A stretch of 64,000 nt of DNA, from the NCBI GenBank assembly GCA_951640165.1, contig OX621249.1:25587201-25651200 (forward strand). Reading direction: 5' to 3'. Under the pieces are notes generated by a model. That model saw only the letters and a program-made list of their open reading frames with translations. It was not told the DNA's origin and did not search any database. Source of the stretch: Pseudoips prasinana (lineage: Eukaryota > Arthropoda > Insecta > Lepidoptera > Nolidae). Positions 10,812-21,910 of the stretch are shown piece after piece. The first letter of the stretch is position 1. The number at the start of each line of letters is the position of its first letter. A program made the position numbers and the translations under genes.

Positions 10812-12268
10812 ATAAAAAAGATGAGCGTAAAAAATATGCGACTTGATCTCGTACTATGAAATAATGAATTCTAACTTAGGAACTTATTTTATGATTGACA
10901 TTAACGTTCATTAGTTTATAGATTCCGATAAAAAAAATATGTTCATTCAACTTCAACCTATTGAAAGTTGATGAAATATCCATTGGAATGAAGTTTATAG
11001 TCGAGAACACACATATTTGCATAATTCGTATTGTCATGTTGTTACGTAGCCATGAATATTAAATGAATATTACAAATTAGATAGGTTGGGTCTCTACTGT
11101 CATTTATTTTAACTACTAACCTTTGAAAATAATTAATTCTTAAGGCAACACATTAAATATATGGGCGGTAGCGAATCTTTTTTTTTCACAGCAATTATCT
11201 TATTCTGTTTTCTTTTACGGTTACGAATATCATCACGACACTTTTGACCCCTTGGGGATGGGCAGAGAGGTAGTAGTTCTTTCTACCTGTGCTATATGTG
11301 TGACAGAAATTAATGCTTTGCCGTTGAATATTAGAGTTTGACAAGGTTCAAAAACGATCTCAGACTGTGGCTCTTGCATATTTATTAGATTACTTATTAT
11401 TTATATTAATTATATTATTTGTATAAAAACAACGATTGACATATTACATGAAACATTTCTCATGCAATTCGTCAGTAAAATAGATGAGATTAACTTAATA
11501 ATAAGACCATCGTTATACTCTATTTTAAGTGAAATAAAAAATAATCGGAATCGATGACCATCATTATTGTCAAATTATCAATTCATAATCTATTATTAAA
11601 TGATTTATTAATAATAGTTTTATGCGCCACCTAAACAAATAGGCACATAACTAGAGTACATTTTAACCCATTATTTTGCACAATAGATCTATGTCTGTGA
11701 ACTATAGCGAAACTATATTACAAAGTATTCAACCATTCTGATACCAATATGCTGCCTAATAAACATTTCATGTTTGGGAAGTATGAAGGGTATTTCCTCG
11801 AGTAACCAGGCAACTGGATATATGTACAAGGTATGCAATAAAATGACTGATTACCTTTTACTCCAAGATTGAAGTAAAAGTGAAATCACAGCGGAAATAG
11901 CGAATAGGATGCATCATTTCAGAGATGAGTTCTAACATGGTCCATCACGACTGCAGAGAAAGTACTGAGACACCGGGGACTACGCACGAAGTCCCATTGT
12001 CTAATGGAACTATTATGTGACATTACGAAATTATTGGTTACTATTGTTTGATGTTTTATGCTCCGTCTAATGAATGGAGTCTGAGCGAATGGGCTGAAAA
12101 CCGTGATCGTAGCGTTGAATGCGGTGACAGCATCGTTACTTAATAACTGTAAGAATAAATATGCATTAGGAGTATTTATGTGACATACTTGGTTCTTTTA
12201 CTGGGTAACTTGGACGACATTTACTCTTAGAATTAGATATGTACATCCATACATTTCAATATACATCA
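10812..12268. other. AT-rich DNA with one GC-richer patch
   Basis: Largely unassigned. The patch at about 11890-12140 is GC-richer and in one frame reads EITAEIANRMHHFRDEF before stops, vaguely LINE-like, but not enough to assign. Confidence 0.35.
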
Positions 12269-13143
12269 TTAAATAGATAGATAGAGATAGAGTACACTTT
12301 ATTGCACCAAAAAAATCACAATACCTACATTAAAAAATAAGCAAGTACAGGTACAAGCGGCGGTCTTATCGCTTTGTAGCATTAATACAGAATTTTTTAT
12401 TTTATAAAACAGATGATAAAATAAATTTACATACATTTATTTATTGATAAAAATATAAGCTTACAGTTAACACCAAAGCGCTTATAATTTATACTTAAGA
12501 ACTAAAGATTATGATTATGATTGCGATACATTAAAATTCTATAACTATACTTTTAAACTATATGTCAAATGAAATACGAAATTAAACAATAATAAAGACA
12601 AACACAAACACACAAAAAGCTACATTGATATTAAGATTTGGCGCTATTTTAATAATCCAATACATTTCTAAATGTTGTACCAACTGCGTCAAAAAAATAT
12701 GTCTGCATGTGGATTTGATTGCAGGAAACCGTTAATAAGCTTAATGGCTCTAGTCGTTGGACAGTTCTCTCTTTGTCGAGGGCGCCATGTTGGCGGACAG
12801 GAGAGGAGTCTATGTTGGCGCCTGCCACTGCCACGAATGTATTGACTAGGTGCAAAGAGATAAATACATTCACGTACCGCGGGTTGTAAACTTTATTTGA
12901 GAGCAACATAAAATAATGTATAATGTGCGTAAGCTCACGCCTGAGTCGTAGAGTATCAAGCCCGACCATTCCAGATACAAACATAGACGGATATAAAAAT
13001 GGATAGTACCCTTATTCACGCTTATAGAGATATCGAGCGAATTTCCTTTGTATCTTCTCTACCATGAGGGTATATAGCGTTTCATGGGGGTACCAAATTA
13101 TTGCGTTGTACTCCAGTTTGCTACGAACATAGGCTATATAGAT
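12269..13143 (-). pseudogene. 3' end of a jockey-like non-LTR retrotransposon
   Basis: On the minus strand from about 13143 the translation reads YVRSKLEYNAIIWYP, then EKIQRKFARYLYKRE, an in-frame TAA, then YYPFLYPSMFVSGMVG and DTLRLRRE. This is the well-known post-RT C-terminal segment of jockey-type LINE ORF2 in insects. The frame stays open after the stop for 111 codons (12984-12649). The rest is an AT-rich 3' UTR ending GGTGCAATAAAGTGTACTC and a CTATCT-rich tail near 12269. It is 5' truncated, with a nonsense mutation and decay, so inactive. Confidence 0.85.
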
Positions 13144-13416
13144 ATACTTACATAAATAGACTCATGCCTGCTTCTCAGAGGCTAGGTCGAGGCAACGGAT
13201 TTCTATTTATCTATTCTTCATACATGCTCACCGGTTAAAGGTGCTTCTAACCTTAAACCAGCAGTTTTATTTTTTGATTAAATAAATTTATATTACGAAA
13301 AAATCTTTGAATTCAAATTTTTTATTATGTGATACTTAATAAAATGTCTTGCAGGCCCTAAATTCTTAACGCCACATGACTTACTGGACAACGTTAAAAT
13401 CCGTAGCTGTATTCCG

Positions 13417-13664
13417 GAGGTAGTCCACCATGGGCACCCATCTGAATGGCACCTAGCCTAGTCCACGAAAGGCACCTATCAATAAACGTTCTAGTGATTT
13501 TTATCGATATCTTTAATTTTAACCTAGGTTGCTGAGTCGTAGGTGCTATTCGTAGGCAAGAATGTAAAAAATAAATTGAATCCACGAAGAGCACCTGCCA
13601 AAAATATAGATAGGTGCCATTCGCGCAGGTGCCATTCAGATAGGTGCCCTTGGTGGACTACCTC
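13417..13664. mobile_element. Non-autonomous TIR element with 8-bp target duplication
   Basis: Flanked on both sides by GTATTCCG (13409-13416 and 13665-13672). Its ends are inverted repeats: GAGGTAGTCCACCATGGGCA at the left pairs with the complement of TGGTGGACTACCTC at the right, continuing for about 38 bp with few mismatches. Copies of GAATGGCACCT or close variants lie in both subterminal regions, as transposase-binding repeats often do. An 8-bp duplication fits hAT, P or Merlin groups, but the GAGGTAG terminus is not a diagnostic end I know. No transposase remains. Confidence 0.8.
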
Positions 13665-13837
13665 GTATTCCGGGCTGCCACATTTTAGATTAGCTACGAC
13701 ACGCTAATTAAAGTAAAATTTAAACCATCAGCTGTTGAGAACGGTCCAATATAAGTATTGGCATGTCAGCCGTATTAGCCTTGCAGGTTTTGCTAAGATG
13801 ATGTTAAGCGTCCTCACCGCTTTACGTTACTGGAGCA

Positions 13838-13912
13838 TCTAATTGATTGTAGTCCTACCACCAAGATGCTGATAACCTCAGCATCGTGGTGGTAGGACTA
13901 CAATCAATTAGA
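13838..13912. repeat. Near-perfect 35-bp hairpin with 5-nt loop
   Basis: Left arm 13838-13872 and right arm 13878-13912 are complementary at 34 of 35 positions, around the loop TAACC. The arms include GTAGTCCTACCACC and its complement. Length and loop resemble a long pre-miRNA or foldback insertion; there are no obvious TIR-flanking duplications. Either strand would fold. Confidence 0.85.
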
Positions 13913-14134
13913 AAATGCATACGTTACCGGATATCCCGCGGTTCATGGAGCTGATTCCCACACGTATTTACAATTATAAAATCCATTTAAAAAAATACTG
14001 AAACTTAAAAGTAATATGAATAAAAAACTGTATACTTTGCTAGAAATTTTGGTTTTCTATTTCACAATAACACTTTTACTACGATCGTAACAACGATAAA
14101 CAGACGCCTTTGTTTAGCTATTGCATCTGAAATA

Positions 14135-14273
14135 TACAGACGCCAGCACATCAAGCTACCCCAATCTGTCAAATACCCCCAATTTAATGTGAACTGTACG
14201 CTTATGTGATAAAGTTGAAAATCTATAAAAGAAATTTGACAGATTGGGGTAGCTGGATGTGCTGGCGTCTGTA
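14135..14273. mobile_element. Foldback MITE, family M1
   Basis: The whole 139 bp is an imperfect palindrome with ends TACAGACGCCAGCACATC and the inverse, GATGTGCTGGCGTCTGTA. TA at both tips fits a TA target, suggesting a Tc1/mariner-type element. Interior arms carry CCCCAATCTGTCAAAT and its complement. Other copies: 15553, 25627, 36415 and a half at 36725. Confidence 0.85.
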
Positions 14274-14346
14274 CCTCGTTTAGTGCTATAATAACTTTGC
14301 TTTTTATTTCACCGTTATAATTTTTAGTATATGGTATCACTTTGTG

Positions 14347-14533
14347 GTGATGGCGTCACAATATCATGACTCCTTCTCATCCCGTGGGGGGGCGCAGAAA
14401 TCGACCCCGAATCGATTTTCTGTGAACTATGACCATCAAACTGCGATCGCCAAGCGTGGCGATTAAGGCATATCCCCTCATTATTTCAAGAAGCTTTTGT
14501 CTAGAAGTGGAAGTAAATTGGCTGACATGATGA
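14347..14533 (+). mobile_element. LINE 3'-end fragment (family L2)
   Basis: Contains GATGGCGTCACAATATCATG, TCTCATCCCGTGGGGG, TCTGTGAACTATGACCATC, AAACTGCGATCGCCAAG and GGCATATCCCCTCA. The same series appears at 28757, 40967 and 62487 (plus) and 33867 and 63066 (minus). In the copy at 62487 it leads into a GAGGCTTATGTCCAACAGTGG stretch like the L1 ORF2 end, so I treat it as a related LINE tail. Confidence 0.65.
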
Positions 14534-14816
14534 ATGCTTAGTACTCAAGTTATTGCATTATCTACTAACCTATTTATATAGCTAACTGAATTTTAGTTTT
14601 TGTCGCCAAGTGAGTACAAGACATAAGTTATGTGACTTACATGCCAACAACGAGTTCACACATCGCAAGATTTGCATGTGTTCTCACTGTAAGTTCAATT
14701 GCAATGTACATTTGCATAGGCAAACAAATTTATGATCATACTTTTGCCGTGAGAATAGTAGCAATTAAATTGTGATGAAATCTATCAATTATTAACTTAA
14801 GGGCTGTGGACAAGTT

Positions 14817-14957
14817 CTCCTTTTTAGGGTTCCGTTCCAAAGGGTAAAACGGCACCCTATTACTAAGACTTCGCTGTCTGTCTGTCTGTTCGTCTGTCAC
14901 CAGGCTGTAACTCATGAACCGTGATAGTTAGACAGTTGAAATATTCACAGATGATGT
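14817..14957 (-). mobile_element. Partial GGCCAAGTGCGAGTCGG element, family M3
   Basis: Shows the distal end of the family in reverse orientation: TTTTTAGGGTTCCGTTCC, GGTAAAACGGCACCCTATTA, ACTTCGCTGTCTGTCTGTC and GAACCGTGATAGTTAGACAG. The CCGGCCAAGTG end is missing. This is a very common lepidopteran interspersed element of uncertain class. Confidence 0.75.
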
Positions 14958-15552
14958 ATGATGATGATGTTTCTGATGCCGCTATAACAACAAATACTAA
15001 AAAACAAAACTGTTTGTAACAAAATCGGCAACATCAAATGTAAGCAGTTCTTCAGGTGACCCAAGGTCTGGGGTGTACCCCGGCCAGCTTGGCTATACAC
15101 AGTGACAAAACAAAGTTTGTTTATTATCTTTAAAGAAATAAATAATCTTAAAACAAAATTTAATGAACAGTTTGAAGTACCCAACGCATATAAAAAAATG
15201 TCTCATTATTAAACGATTTATGCCGTCATGGTGACAACTATCCTAAATTTAAGAACGGAAGCAATTAAAATTTACAATACTCGTCATTAACCGATTTTAC
15301 AAGAAAGAGGTTATCAAATATAAATTTAAATTACAAATATATTGACTGCTAGATCGATTTTTATAAAACTTTTATTTAGGGTTATCTCGGGTCATAATCG
15401 AATATAGATAACAAGTAAATTGGTTACACAATACCTGATGATGGCCTATTCAAAGTAAGCTTTTATTCCCATACCCATATATAAAAATTCCATCTGTCAG
15501 GTCCCAGATTGTTGTCATGATATACGAGTACGAGTATTTAATATTGACTAAT
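14958..15552. other. Unassigned AT-rich DNA
   Basis: The 79-codon minus frame at 14945-15184 overlaps the M3 edge and shows no motif. No other feature seen. Confidence 0.4.
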
Positions 15553-15692
15553 GTACAGACGACAGCACATCCAGCTACCCCAATCTGTCAAATTTCTTTT
15601 ATAGATTTAGACTTTATCACAGAAGCATAAGGTTCACTTTCAGTTGGGGAAATTTGACAGTTTGGGGTAACTTGATGTGCTGGCGACTGTAC
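15553..15692. mobile_element. Foldback MITE, family M1
   Basis: Same palindrome as at 14135, with one changed base in the TIR (GACAGCACATC) and GTAC at each tip. Length 140 bp, matching the first copy. Confidence 0.85.
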
Positions 15693-16140
15693 GTACAATC
15701 AACGAAATTCGAAACTAACCATTTATGTACGATAGTCTTTGAAACACTGCAATAACTACACTAAAACAACAACACTACAACAAATATGGGTGATTTTTTA
15801 GGTTATTTTCATTACAAATACGGAAAATACATTTAATGTGGTACCTATACATTTAATCATTATTAATTAATAATAATATGCCTAAATAAACAGGCTTGCC
15901 TAGTTTAGCGATCAGATGGTTATAGTTATCTACTGCTCCACCATCACATATTTGTACATCATGCCTTTAGGTACAGAGCCAAGCCGGGGTGAGCCCCTCT
16001 CTGCTCGTAACACAGGTTAATTGCTAGCACGGGAGAGAGGTGTTTGTTCTCTCTGACTTACGGTTGTACCACTATGCAGTAGAAACTAATTTATTATAGT
16101 ATAGACACTTTTTATTGCAAATAAAGAATTATTATTATTA
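15693..16140. mobile_element. Possible LINE 3' end with TTA tail, after unassigned DNA
   Basis: The last part reads TTTTTATTGCAAATAAAGAA followed by an ATT run (to 16140), as at plus-strand LINE 3' ends. Before it, 15960-16080 is GC-richer (GAGCCAAGCCGGGGTGAGCC) and may be 3' UTR of the same copy. 15693-15950 is unassigned. Confidence 0.4.
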
Positions 16141-16557
16141 TTAATTTTATCTGTACTGGTATGAAAAATCGCCCTATCTCAGCTAGTACTGCATTTCTGC
16201 AGTGCTGATCTTCCATGTTAATGTTTATTTTCATTATGACATGTTAACCATCAAAGCCAAGTTTACTAGCAATACCTGCCTCGCTACACGTTTGGCTCAA
16301 GTCGACGTTATGCTTATATAAATAATTTAATTAATTCTCAAATACCACTATTTAGTGGTATTAGATAATTAACAAAAAAAATCATGGACAAAAAGATAGG
16401 TACTAAAACATTTTAATTCATTTTCTGTTTCCTATTAAATAGCTGATGGGATTAAATTTATATGAATATAGTTAATATAATGACCATAATTTTTAACCAT
16501 ATTTCTGTGAGATGAATAAACATCAAAATGAAGTAGTTTATAATTTTCACAAGAGTC
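16141..16557. other. AT-rich spacer, no gene seen
   Basis: No repeat or reading frame I can support. Confidence 0.35.
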
Positions 16558-16720
16558 ATTGTCCAGAAATGGGCTCTTTCGGCTGATATGATGATGATGA
16601 TCATCATCATATCAGCCGAAAGATGCCCATTTCTGGTCAAAGGCCTCCCCCAAAGATCTCCACAATTGCCAGTGCTGAGCTATCCGCATCCGGCGACTTC
16701 CAGACGAAATTTATAATGTT
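16558..16720. mobile_element. Two LINE tails (L1) joined head-on at their GAT runs
   Basis: A plus-oriented tail (CCAGAAATGGGCTCTTTCGG ... GATGATGATGATG) runs straight into a minus-oriented one (ATCATCATCATATCAGCCG ... GCCCATTTCTGG). The two halves are complementary over about 35 bp around 16595. The minus part continues to about 16720 with GCGCAATTG-like and CGGATAGC-type sequence of ORF2. Confidence 0.75.
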
Positions 16721-16770
16721 CAACCATATTTCTGTGAGGTCAATAAACATCAAAGTGAAGTAGTTTTAAC

Positions 16771-16960
16771 TGCACGTGTGGCGCAGAGGCGAAGTCGCCT
16801 CACCGCTTCGAGTCGCGGGTTCGAGTCCCGCGCCGGACTACTATTTGTGTGAGCCATAAATAGTTGTTCTGAGTCTGGATGTAATTTGTGTCCGTCTATT
16901 ATATGTTTGTAAAGTACTCCGTGACATAGAGATTAAATTCCCCGTTGTCTTTAAAAAAAA
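16771..16960 (+). mobile_element. tRNA-derived SINE, family S1
   Basis: TGCACGTGTGGCGCAGAGGC head with about 12 bases deleted after the A box; B box GGGTTCGAGTCCCGCG intact; body and A-run tail present. The sequence 16705-16768 repeats that at 16489-16545 (about 57 bp, AACCATATTTCTGTGAG), so the SINE and the L1 pair sit next to a local duplication. Confidence 0.85.
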
Positions 16961-17350
16961 GTAATTTATAATTATCTCAAAAGTCACATGGAAATAATTT
17001 TGAAAATATATTGATACTAAAACCTATATGATAACGACTCTCGCCTGAGGATGGTGGTGGACAATCTTCGCTAATTGTACGTAGAGAATACGACAATACA
17101 TCGACAATTTTACATACAATGGTTTTATTCTTGCCATTCAATAGACAGGTAAAAACTTATAGTTCATGTGATATACCGGTGTTATGTAAGTTTAATTATT
17201 GTTATCGTTTTCCATTGCGTAAGATATTAAGAAATGTTCCTTAGGATGGACTATTGCAATACTGTTAATATAACTGTCACCTTTGTATATTATTTATTCG
17301 TTGACATCATTAAAACCTTTTTATTTGTGAACAATAGAGGTTTACTATCA
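16961..17350. other. Unassigned DNA, no gene seen
   Basis: AT-rich sequence without a recognised family. Confidence 0.35.
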
Positions 17351-17640
17351 GCCAAGCCTTGCTTAGTTTGGGGCTAGGATGATCTGTGTGACATTGTCCC
17401 GATATATTATTATTATTCCAACTTATTTATTTATTTTCATATTTAATACATATTTATTCTTATAAAATCGATATATACAACAATAATACACAAATAAATA
17501 CGTAAAAAACAGAGCTCCCCGGCGGCGGGGTTATACGCCCTAGGCCGCCGGTGGTCAGGGCGACAGAGTGAGGAACCTCCTCGCGATGCGTGCCGTTCCC
17601 ATAATTGCCGCCTTATCTGTATTATTATTATTATATATCA
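17351..17640 (+). mobile_element. SINE S2 tail interrupted by a LINE 3' end
   Basis: 17351-17416 is the S2 tail (CTTGCTTAGTTTGGGGCTAG, TGTGTGACATTGTCCC, ATT run). Inside the ATT run lies about 200 bp of minus-strand LINE 3' end (17417-17620): T-rich at the left, then a GC-rich part whose minus translation is AAIMGTARIARRFLTLSP before a stop, like the last residues of a LINE ORF2. ATT units resume at 17620. Confidence 0.6.
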
Positions 17641-17910
17641 TCTTCCTGGTTTCGTATTATATTATTTGATCAATTAAGTCTAATCTAGGGTTATATCTAC
17701 AAGTTCCGAATTTTTATTTAACGTCTCAAAAGCCTGGCTGTAAAAATTCAAATAAAAGCGTATTTGAATTTGGAACTTCTGAATGGGTGCAAGTTATCGT
17801 AATTGCACTTAAATCATTATACAGCATCTTTAATTAATCTAAACATCATCATTCATTCATCTATACATCAACAATCACTCATCTATACATGAAATTTCAT
17901 TCAAGAAACC

Positions 17911-18196
17911 GGCCAAGTGCGAGTCGGAATCGCGCACGACGGGTTCCGTTCCATTATCTATAAAAACGGACAAAAAACACGTTCGTTGAATGGTGCCCCC
18001 TTAAATATTTATTCTATTTTGTTTTTTAGTATTTGTTATTATGGCGGCTACAGAAATACATCATCTGTGAAAATTTCAACTGTCTAACTATCACGGTTCA
18101 TGATATACAGCCTGGTGACAGACGGACAGACAGGCAGACAGCAAAATCTTAGTAATAGGCTCCCGTTTTACCCTTTCGGGACGGTACCCTGTAAAG
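17911..18196 (+). mobile_element. GGCCAAGTGCGAGTCGG element, family M3
   Basis: Starts AAACCGGCCAAGTGCGAGTC and ends GACGGTACCCTGTAAAG, with the internal GTTTTTTAGTATTTGTTATT, CAACTGTCTAACTATCACGG and a CAGACGGACAGACAGG-type stretch. Essentially full length for this family. Confidence 0.85.
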
Positions 18197-18227
18197 AGTG
18201 CTTATAACATTTCCTCTTATTTTTTCG

Positions 18228-18395
18228 TTAATCATACGGGATTAAGGGACGACTACAAGACGAGGTTAATTTTACTGCCTCGTAAGGCCTGCTTGGCTGA
18301 GTCATTAAACTACAATCGTTAAGCCATGTCAGCTCAGGTGTCCTGCTGTTCAGCTTGAACAATGACAGTAGTGAAACACTGGCCCAACAAATCAA
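18228..18395 (+). mobile_element. Degenerate 5S-derived SINE body (family S5)
   Basis: Keeps CGTTAAGCCATGTCAG, CTGTTCAGCTTGAACAATGA and AGTGAAACACTGGCCCA in the family order. The 5S head is not recognisable here. Confidence 0.5.
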
Positions 18396-18760
18396 ATCAA
18401 ATCGTTTATTTGCATAACACAGGTTATGGGTGGTGGTAACATTGTAATACATGTGCACTGTGTTCTTGCAAATTTTGTCATAGGACATACATACATGTGT
18501 AGGTGTTGAATAAAAGATCATATGTTGTACACAATCAGTGATTTAAAAGAAATTTAAATATTATTTTCAATTAAACAAAACAATTAAATCGTCATTTACA
18601 TTTAACAAGTCAAAATTATGTTCAGAACTTAATCATACAAACAATTATAGACAACTCAAAAAGTTATTAAAACAACAGTAATTAAATATAAAAATAAAAA
18701 TGTAAATATAATTCAAGACTTAAGTAGAAACAAAAACAAATTAATATTAATAATAATAAA
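18396..18760 (-). mobile_element. Minus-strand LINE 3' end
   Basis: Opens AATCAAATCAAATCGTTTAT, the complement of a LINE tail of repeated TTTGA units, then AT-rich 3' UTR-like sequence. No translated ORF2 remnant can be read, so the assignment rests on the tail. Confidence 0.5.
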
Positions 18761-18844
18761 TTATTCAATATGTTAAAAAATAAATAGGTCAAATAATAAT
18801 TTGAATATTATTTTATTCTAAACCTGCATTTTAGTTTATGTACA

Positions 18845-18918
18845 CACGGCTACACATAAAGCTATACATTTCAGAGGTCAGCTTATATTGGAAATGTATA
18901 GCTTGATATGTAGCCGTG
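18845..18918. repeat. 28-bp imperfect hairpin
   Basis: Arms 18845-18872 and 18891-18918 match at 26 of 28 positions (GGCTACACATAAAGCTATAC against the complement of GTATAGCTTGATATGTAGCC) around an 18-nt loop. Small MITE or pre-miRNA-like foldback. Confidence 0.8.
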
Positions 18919-19690
18919 AGTACTACTTAACAAAAAAAATAGACATTCACCAAAACAGGTCAGAATATTGCCAATATTGGTGCGATTTTTTTATTATTTA
19001 GGCTCACTCACGCAGTACAGCTCACTGTAGCAATCTCTTGTGGGTAAGCACGGCATGCATCTTTTATATTACTATAAGTGTGCCTTATGCAAAAAATTAC
19101 ATTAGATTATCATATAATATTAATTACATTTATTTATAGGATAACTAAGACAAATTTGTAACTAAGACATCTCTATTGAAAGCCAGGAGACGAAGGCACA
19201 GTAGCAAAAATCCTTGTAATAGATACATTTGACATTACCATACCGTATTAATATCTGATTGCATACCTATAAAGATATCAATCGGCTATATTATAAAGTT
19301 GTATGTCAAAACCTCAATTATCGTAAAGATTTCTAGGTAAAAATTTATCACTAAGCTAGAGTGATAAAATTTGGCAAAGACTTGAGGTACGAACTGGAAA
19401 TATTTATTGTACATTTAATATAACAAATTCATCAAGCTATTAAATACGCATTCTTCTTCTCGATCGAAGTCATATAGTCCTTAAATCTTCCAAGTCCTAT
19501 AGTCCTTAAATCTTTCAAGCTCAATATTTCGCGCGAAACTTTATTATAGCAATCCAATTTCTAATAGTTCTATACATAATAGTCCATTTTGTATTATTCC
19601 AATTTGTATTAGTCCAATTTGTTTAAGTCACTTATGCTGCCAACCTTTATATATTATATTTTTCGCAGACTTTAAGGGACTTTGAAGGTT
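18919..19690. other. Unassigned DNA with short local repeats
   Basis: At 19471-19522 a 26-bp unit (ATAGTCCTTAAATCTT core) is repeated once, and at 19550-19640 AGTCCAATTTGTATTA-like units recur. No gene seen. Confidence 0.4.
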
Positions 19691-19698
19691 GCGAATAT

Positions 19699-19746
19699 GG
19701 GTAGAGCGTCCGATGTAGGCATCAGACGCTCTTCCCTTGTATTTTT
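19699..19746 (+). repeat. 17-bp stem-loop followed by a T run
   Basis: GGGTAGAGCGTCCGATG (19699-19715) pairs at 15 of 17 positions with 19720-19736 across the loop TAGG, and a T run begins 12 bases later. The GC-rich stem plus T run has the look of a pol III-type end, but no A/B boxes lie just upstream. Confidence 0.6.
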
Positions 19747-19761
19747 TTTTAATTTTAATAC

Positions 19762-19990
19762 TACTAACACACTGTCATTTAATCCTAAACTACGCAGAGC
19801 CCGTGCTGTGGCAACGACAAAAATTTAAAAACCTACTTATATATTTTAAAATACATAAATATTAAAGCTCAACTACATCCAGACACATAACAAATAATCA
19901 TGATCATCATACAATTGGTTATGAATCGAACCCGCGACCTCTGGCTTAGTAGTCTCGGTCACTAACTACTAGACCAATAGGCCAGTCTAG
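19762..19990 (-). mobile_element. Degenerate S3-related SINE
   Basis: Minus copy with CACTGTCATTTAATCCTAAA, the body AACTACATCCAGACACATAA and the B box complement ATGAATCGAACCCGCGACC. The head differs from S3 (GTCACTAACTACTAGACCA on the plus strand), so it may be a sister family. Confidence 0.65.
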
Positions 19991-21400
19991 TCTATAGTCT
20001 TTGAGTATTGAACTACATAATCGTTTGAATTGCTTAGATTCTATTTGTTGTATAACTTTGCTATAAGATAAGGCGATTGCCTTCTAATGTAATTGTATCA
20101 ATGAAAACGTGTCGCTGAACTTTGCACTAACGCGTACATAAAGTTAAATATCAATAGAATCACCCGGTACGTCGTGAATGTCGTGATATACCATCTTCTC
20201 TATCATTAGATATATCGGTGGTCAATTGCAGCTCGACTAGAGCAATTGCTTCATCAGTTATGTGAATCGGGAGTTACAAAGTTTGTAATTCGAATGTCAC
20301 CGTGAGTAACATCTATGTCAAATCAATTTTCATCTATGTCACATTTCATGTATTATTGTCACAGGCCAATATGAAAAATGGTTTAAAAATAAAATCAACC
20401 AACAGGAAGCTTATTAGCTGAATGATAATATCTTATTGTGTTTTGATAAATATCCCTTGGAATTTTTTGACAGTAAGAAAGAGTCATATAATAAAGCATA
20501 AATATCTTCGTCACACCTACACAATTGATACAATTTCTTTTTGTTTAAAAGACAACGGCATATGTATCCCTGTGTCGCGGGTTACAAATATATAACTGAC
20601 AAACTCAAAGTATTGTCGTCCTAAGACGGAATGTGAAAATTATACCTGAAATGTATTCTGTAAAGTATTGAGAAGGTACTTTCTTAAAACTGCTTTTATA
20701 GAGAAAGAACACATTACTTCACTTCGTATGAAACCGGTGCTAAAGTGATCGTTAATTTTCGATTTAGTACTTTTGTAACAAACTTTACGGAAAGGAAAAT
20801 ATAAAATGATAAGCTCGGTTAAAATTAAATAAGACCTAAAGAATCACGGAACTTACACAGTTCTGCCTAACTCTAGATAAATATCGTGATATTATACTTG
20901 TAAGATAACGACTAAACGATAAAGAATTCTAACATCCCGGAAAAGTGTAGTATATTGTACTCACAATGTAATCATACAAAGTAATCGACACCTGTCTTAG
21001 AATGATATATCTACATTCTTTACATTGTGTTAATGGATGTACATAACCCCTTACCTACACAGGCTTAAGGCGAAGTTAATAACGATCAAAAGAATACTAT
21101 GGATAGACAAGGTTATCAAAATGTAATATCAAAATGTGGAAACTAATTAAATAAATTTAAAAATGATTTGAAGAAATATGCAAATTACTCAATTCACGCG
21201 TTCAATGACTCCGGATTTTCATCATCAATAGTTTTAACCATAAATTAATCAAGTTTAATTTAAATAAATGTCTGCGATATCATGGTCTCTTTGCCGACGA
21301 GTATTTGGAAATTTCAGTACTAACTTAGAAGAATACAAATATCGAGATGGTGGTCATTCAGATGGTGTTATTTGAAAAAAGTTAATTAAAATGAATAAAC
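19991..21400. other. AT-rich unassigned DNA
   Basis: Only one small piece is recognised: 20558-20600 resembles the minus-strand S1 tail (CCCTGTGTCGCGGG). No gene or longer repeat found in the remaining 1.3 kb. Confidence 0.4.
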
Positions 21401-21407
21401 TACCTAA

Positions 21408-21910
21408 TCCTACAAATATTATGAAGGCGAAAGTTTGTGACTGTGTGAGTTTCTATGTTTGTTCTTCTTCACGTCTAAATGGCTGGTGCGATTTTATTAA
21501 AATTTGGTATGGAGATAGCTGACACCTTGCTTTAACACATCTATACATATAATAAAATAGTAGGAAAGTTAAAACTGTACATTGAATATTTTTTTAAAGG
21601 ATACTTGGGGCCTGATCTACAATGGATATCGAAGCCAAAAATATAGTTTTTAGAATTTTTGTCGGTATGTCTGTTTGTCTGTATGAAGGTCCGGACTAAA
21701 ATCAAAAAGTACTGCATGGATTTACTTTAAATTTTGCATGAATATTACTAAGAGGTCGGGTCAACATATAGGCTACATATTATCACGCTATCACCTACGG
21801 GGGAGGAGCTGTGCTAATTTATTAAATTTAACGCAGGTAAAACCGCGGGGCACAGCTAGTAGGCTATAATTTATAAAGTTTAACGCGGGTAAACTTCGGG
21901 GCACAGCTAG
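21408..21910 (+). mobile_element. Helitron H2 split by a nested Helitron H1
   Basis: The outer element begins TCCTACAAATATTATGAAGG at 21408, is interrupted at 21540, resumes AGGCTATAATTTATAAAG at 21861 and ends CACAGCTAG at 21910. The order of the flanking pieces matches uninterrupted minus-strand H2 copies at 1622 and 23373. Confidence 0.85.
21540..21859 (+). mobile_element. Non-autonomous Helitron H1, nested in H2
   Basis: Starts TCTATACATATAATAAAATA after A and ends GGGGCACAGCTAG before T, exactly at an AT dinucleotide of the host H2. The terminal stem GCAGGTAAAACCGCGG has one changed base. Confidence 0.9.

Noticed and set aside
11890..12140. Possible LINE ORF fragment (EITAEIANRMHHF)
   Set aside because: Stops in all frames after a few residues and no flanking LINE features.
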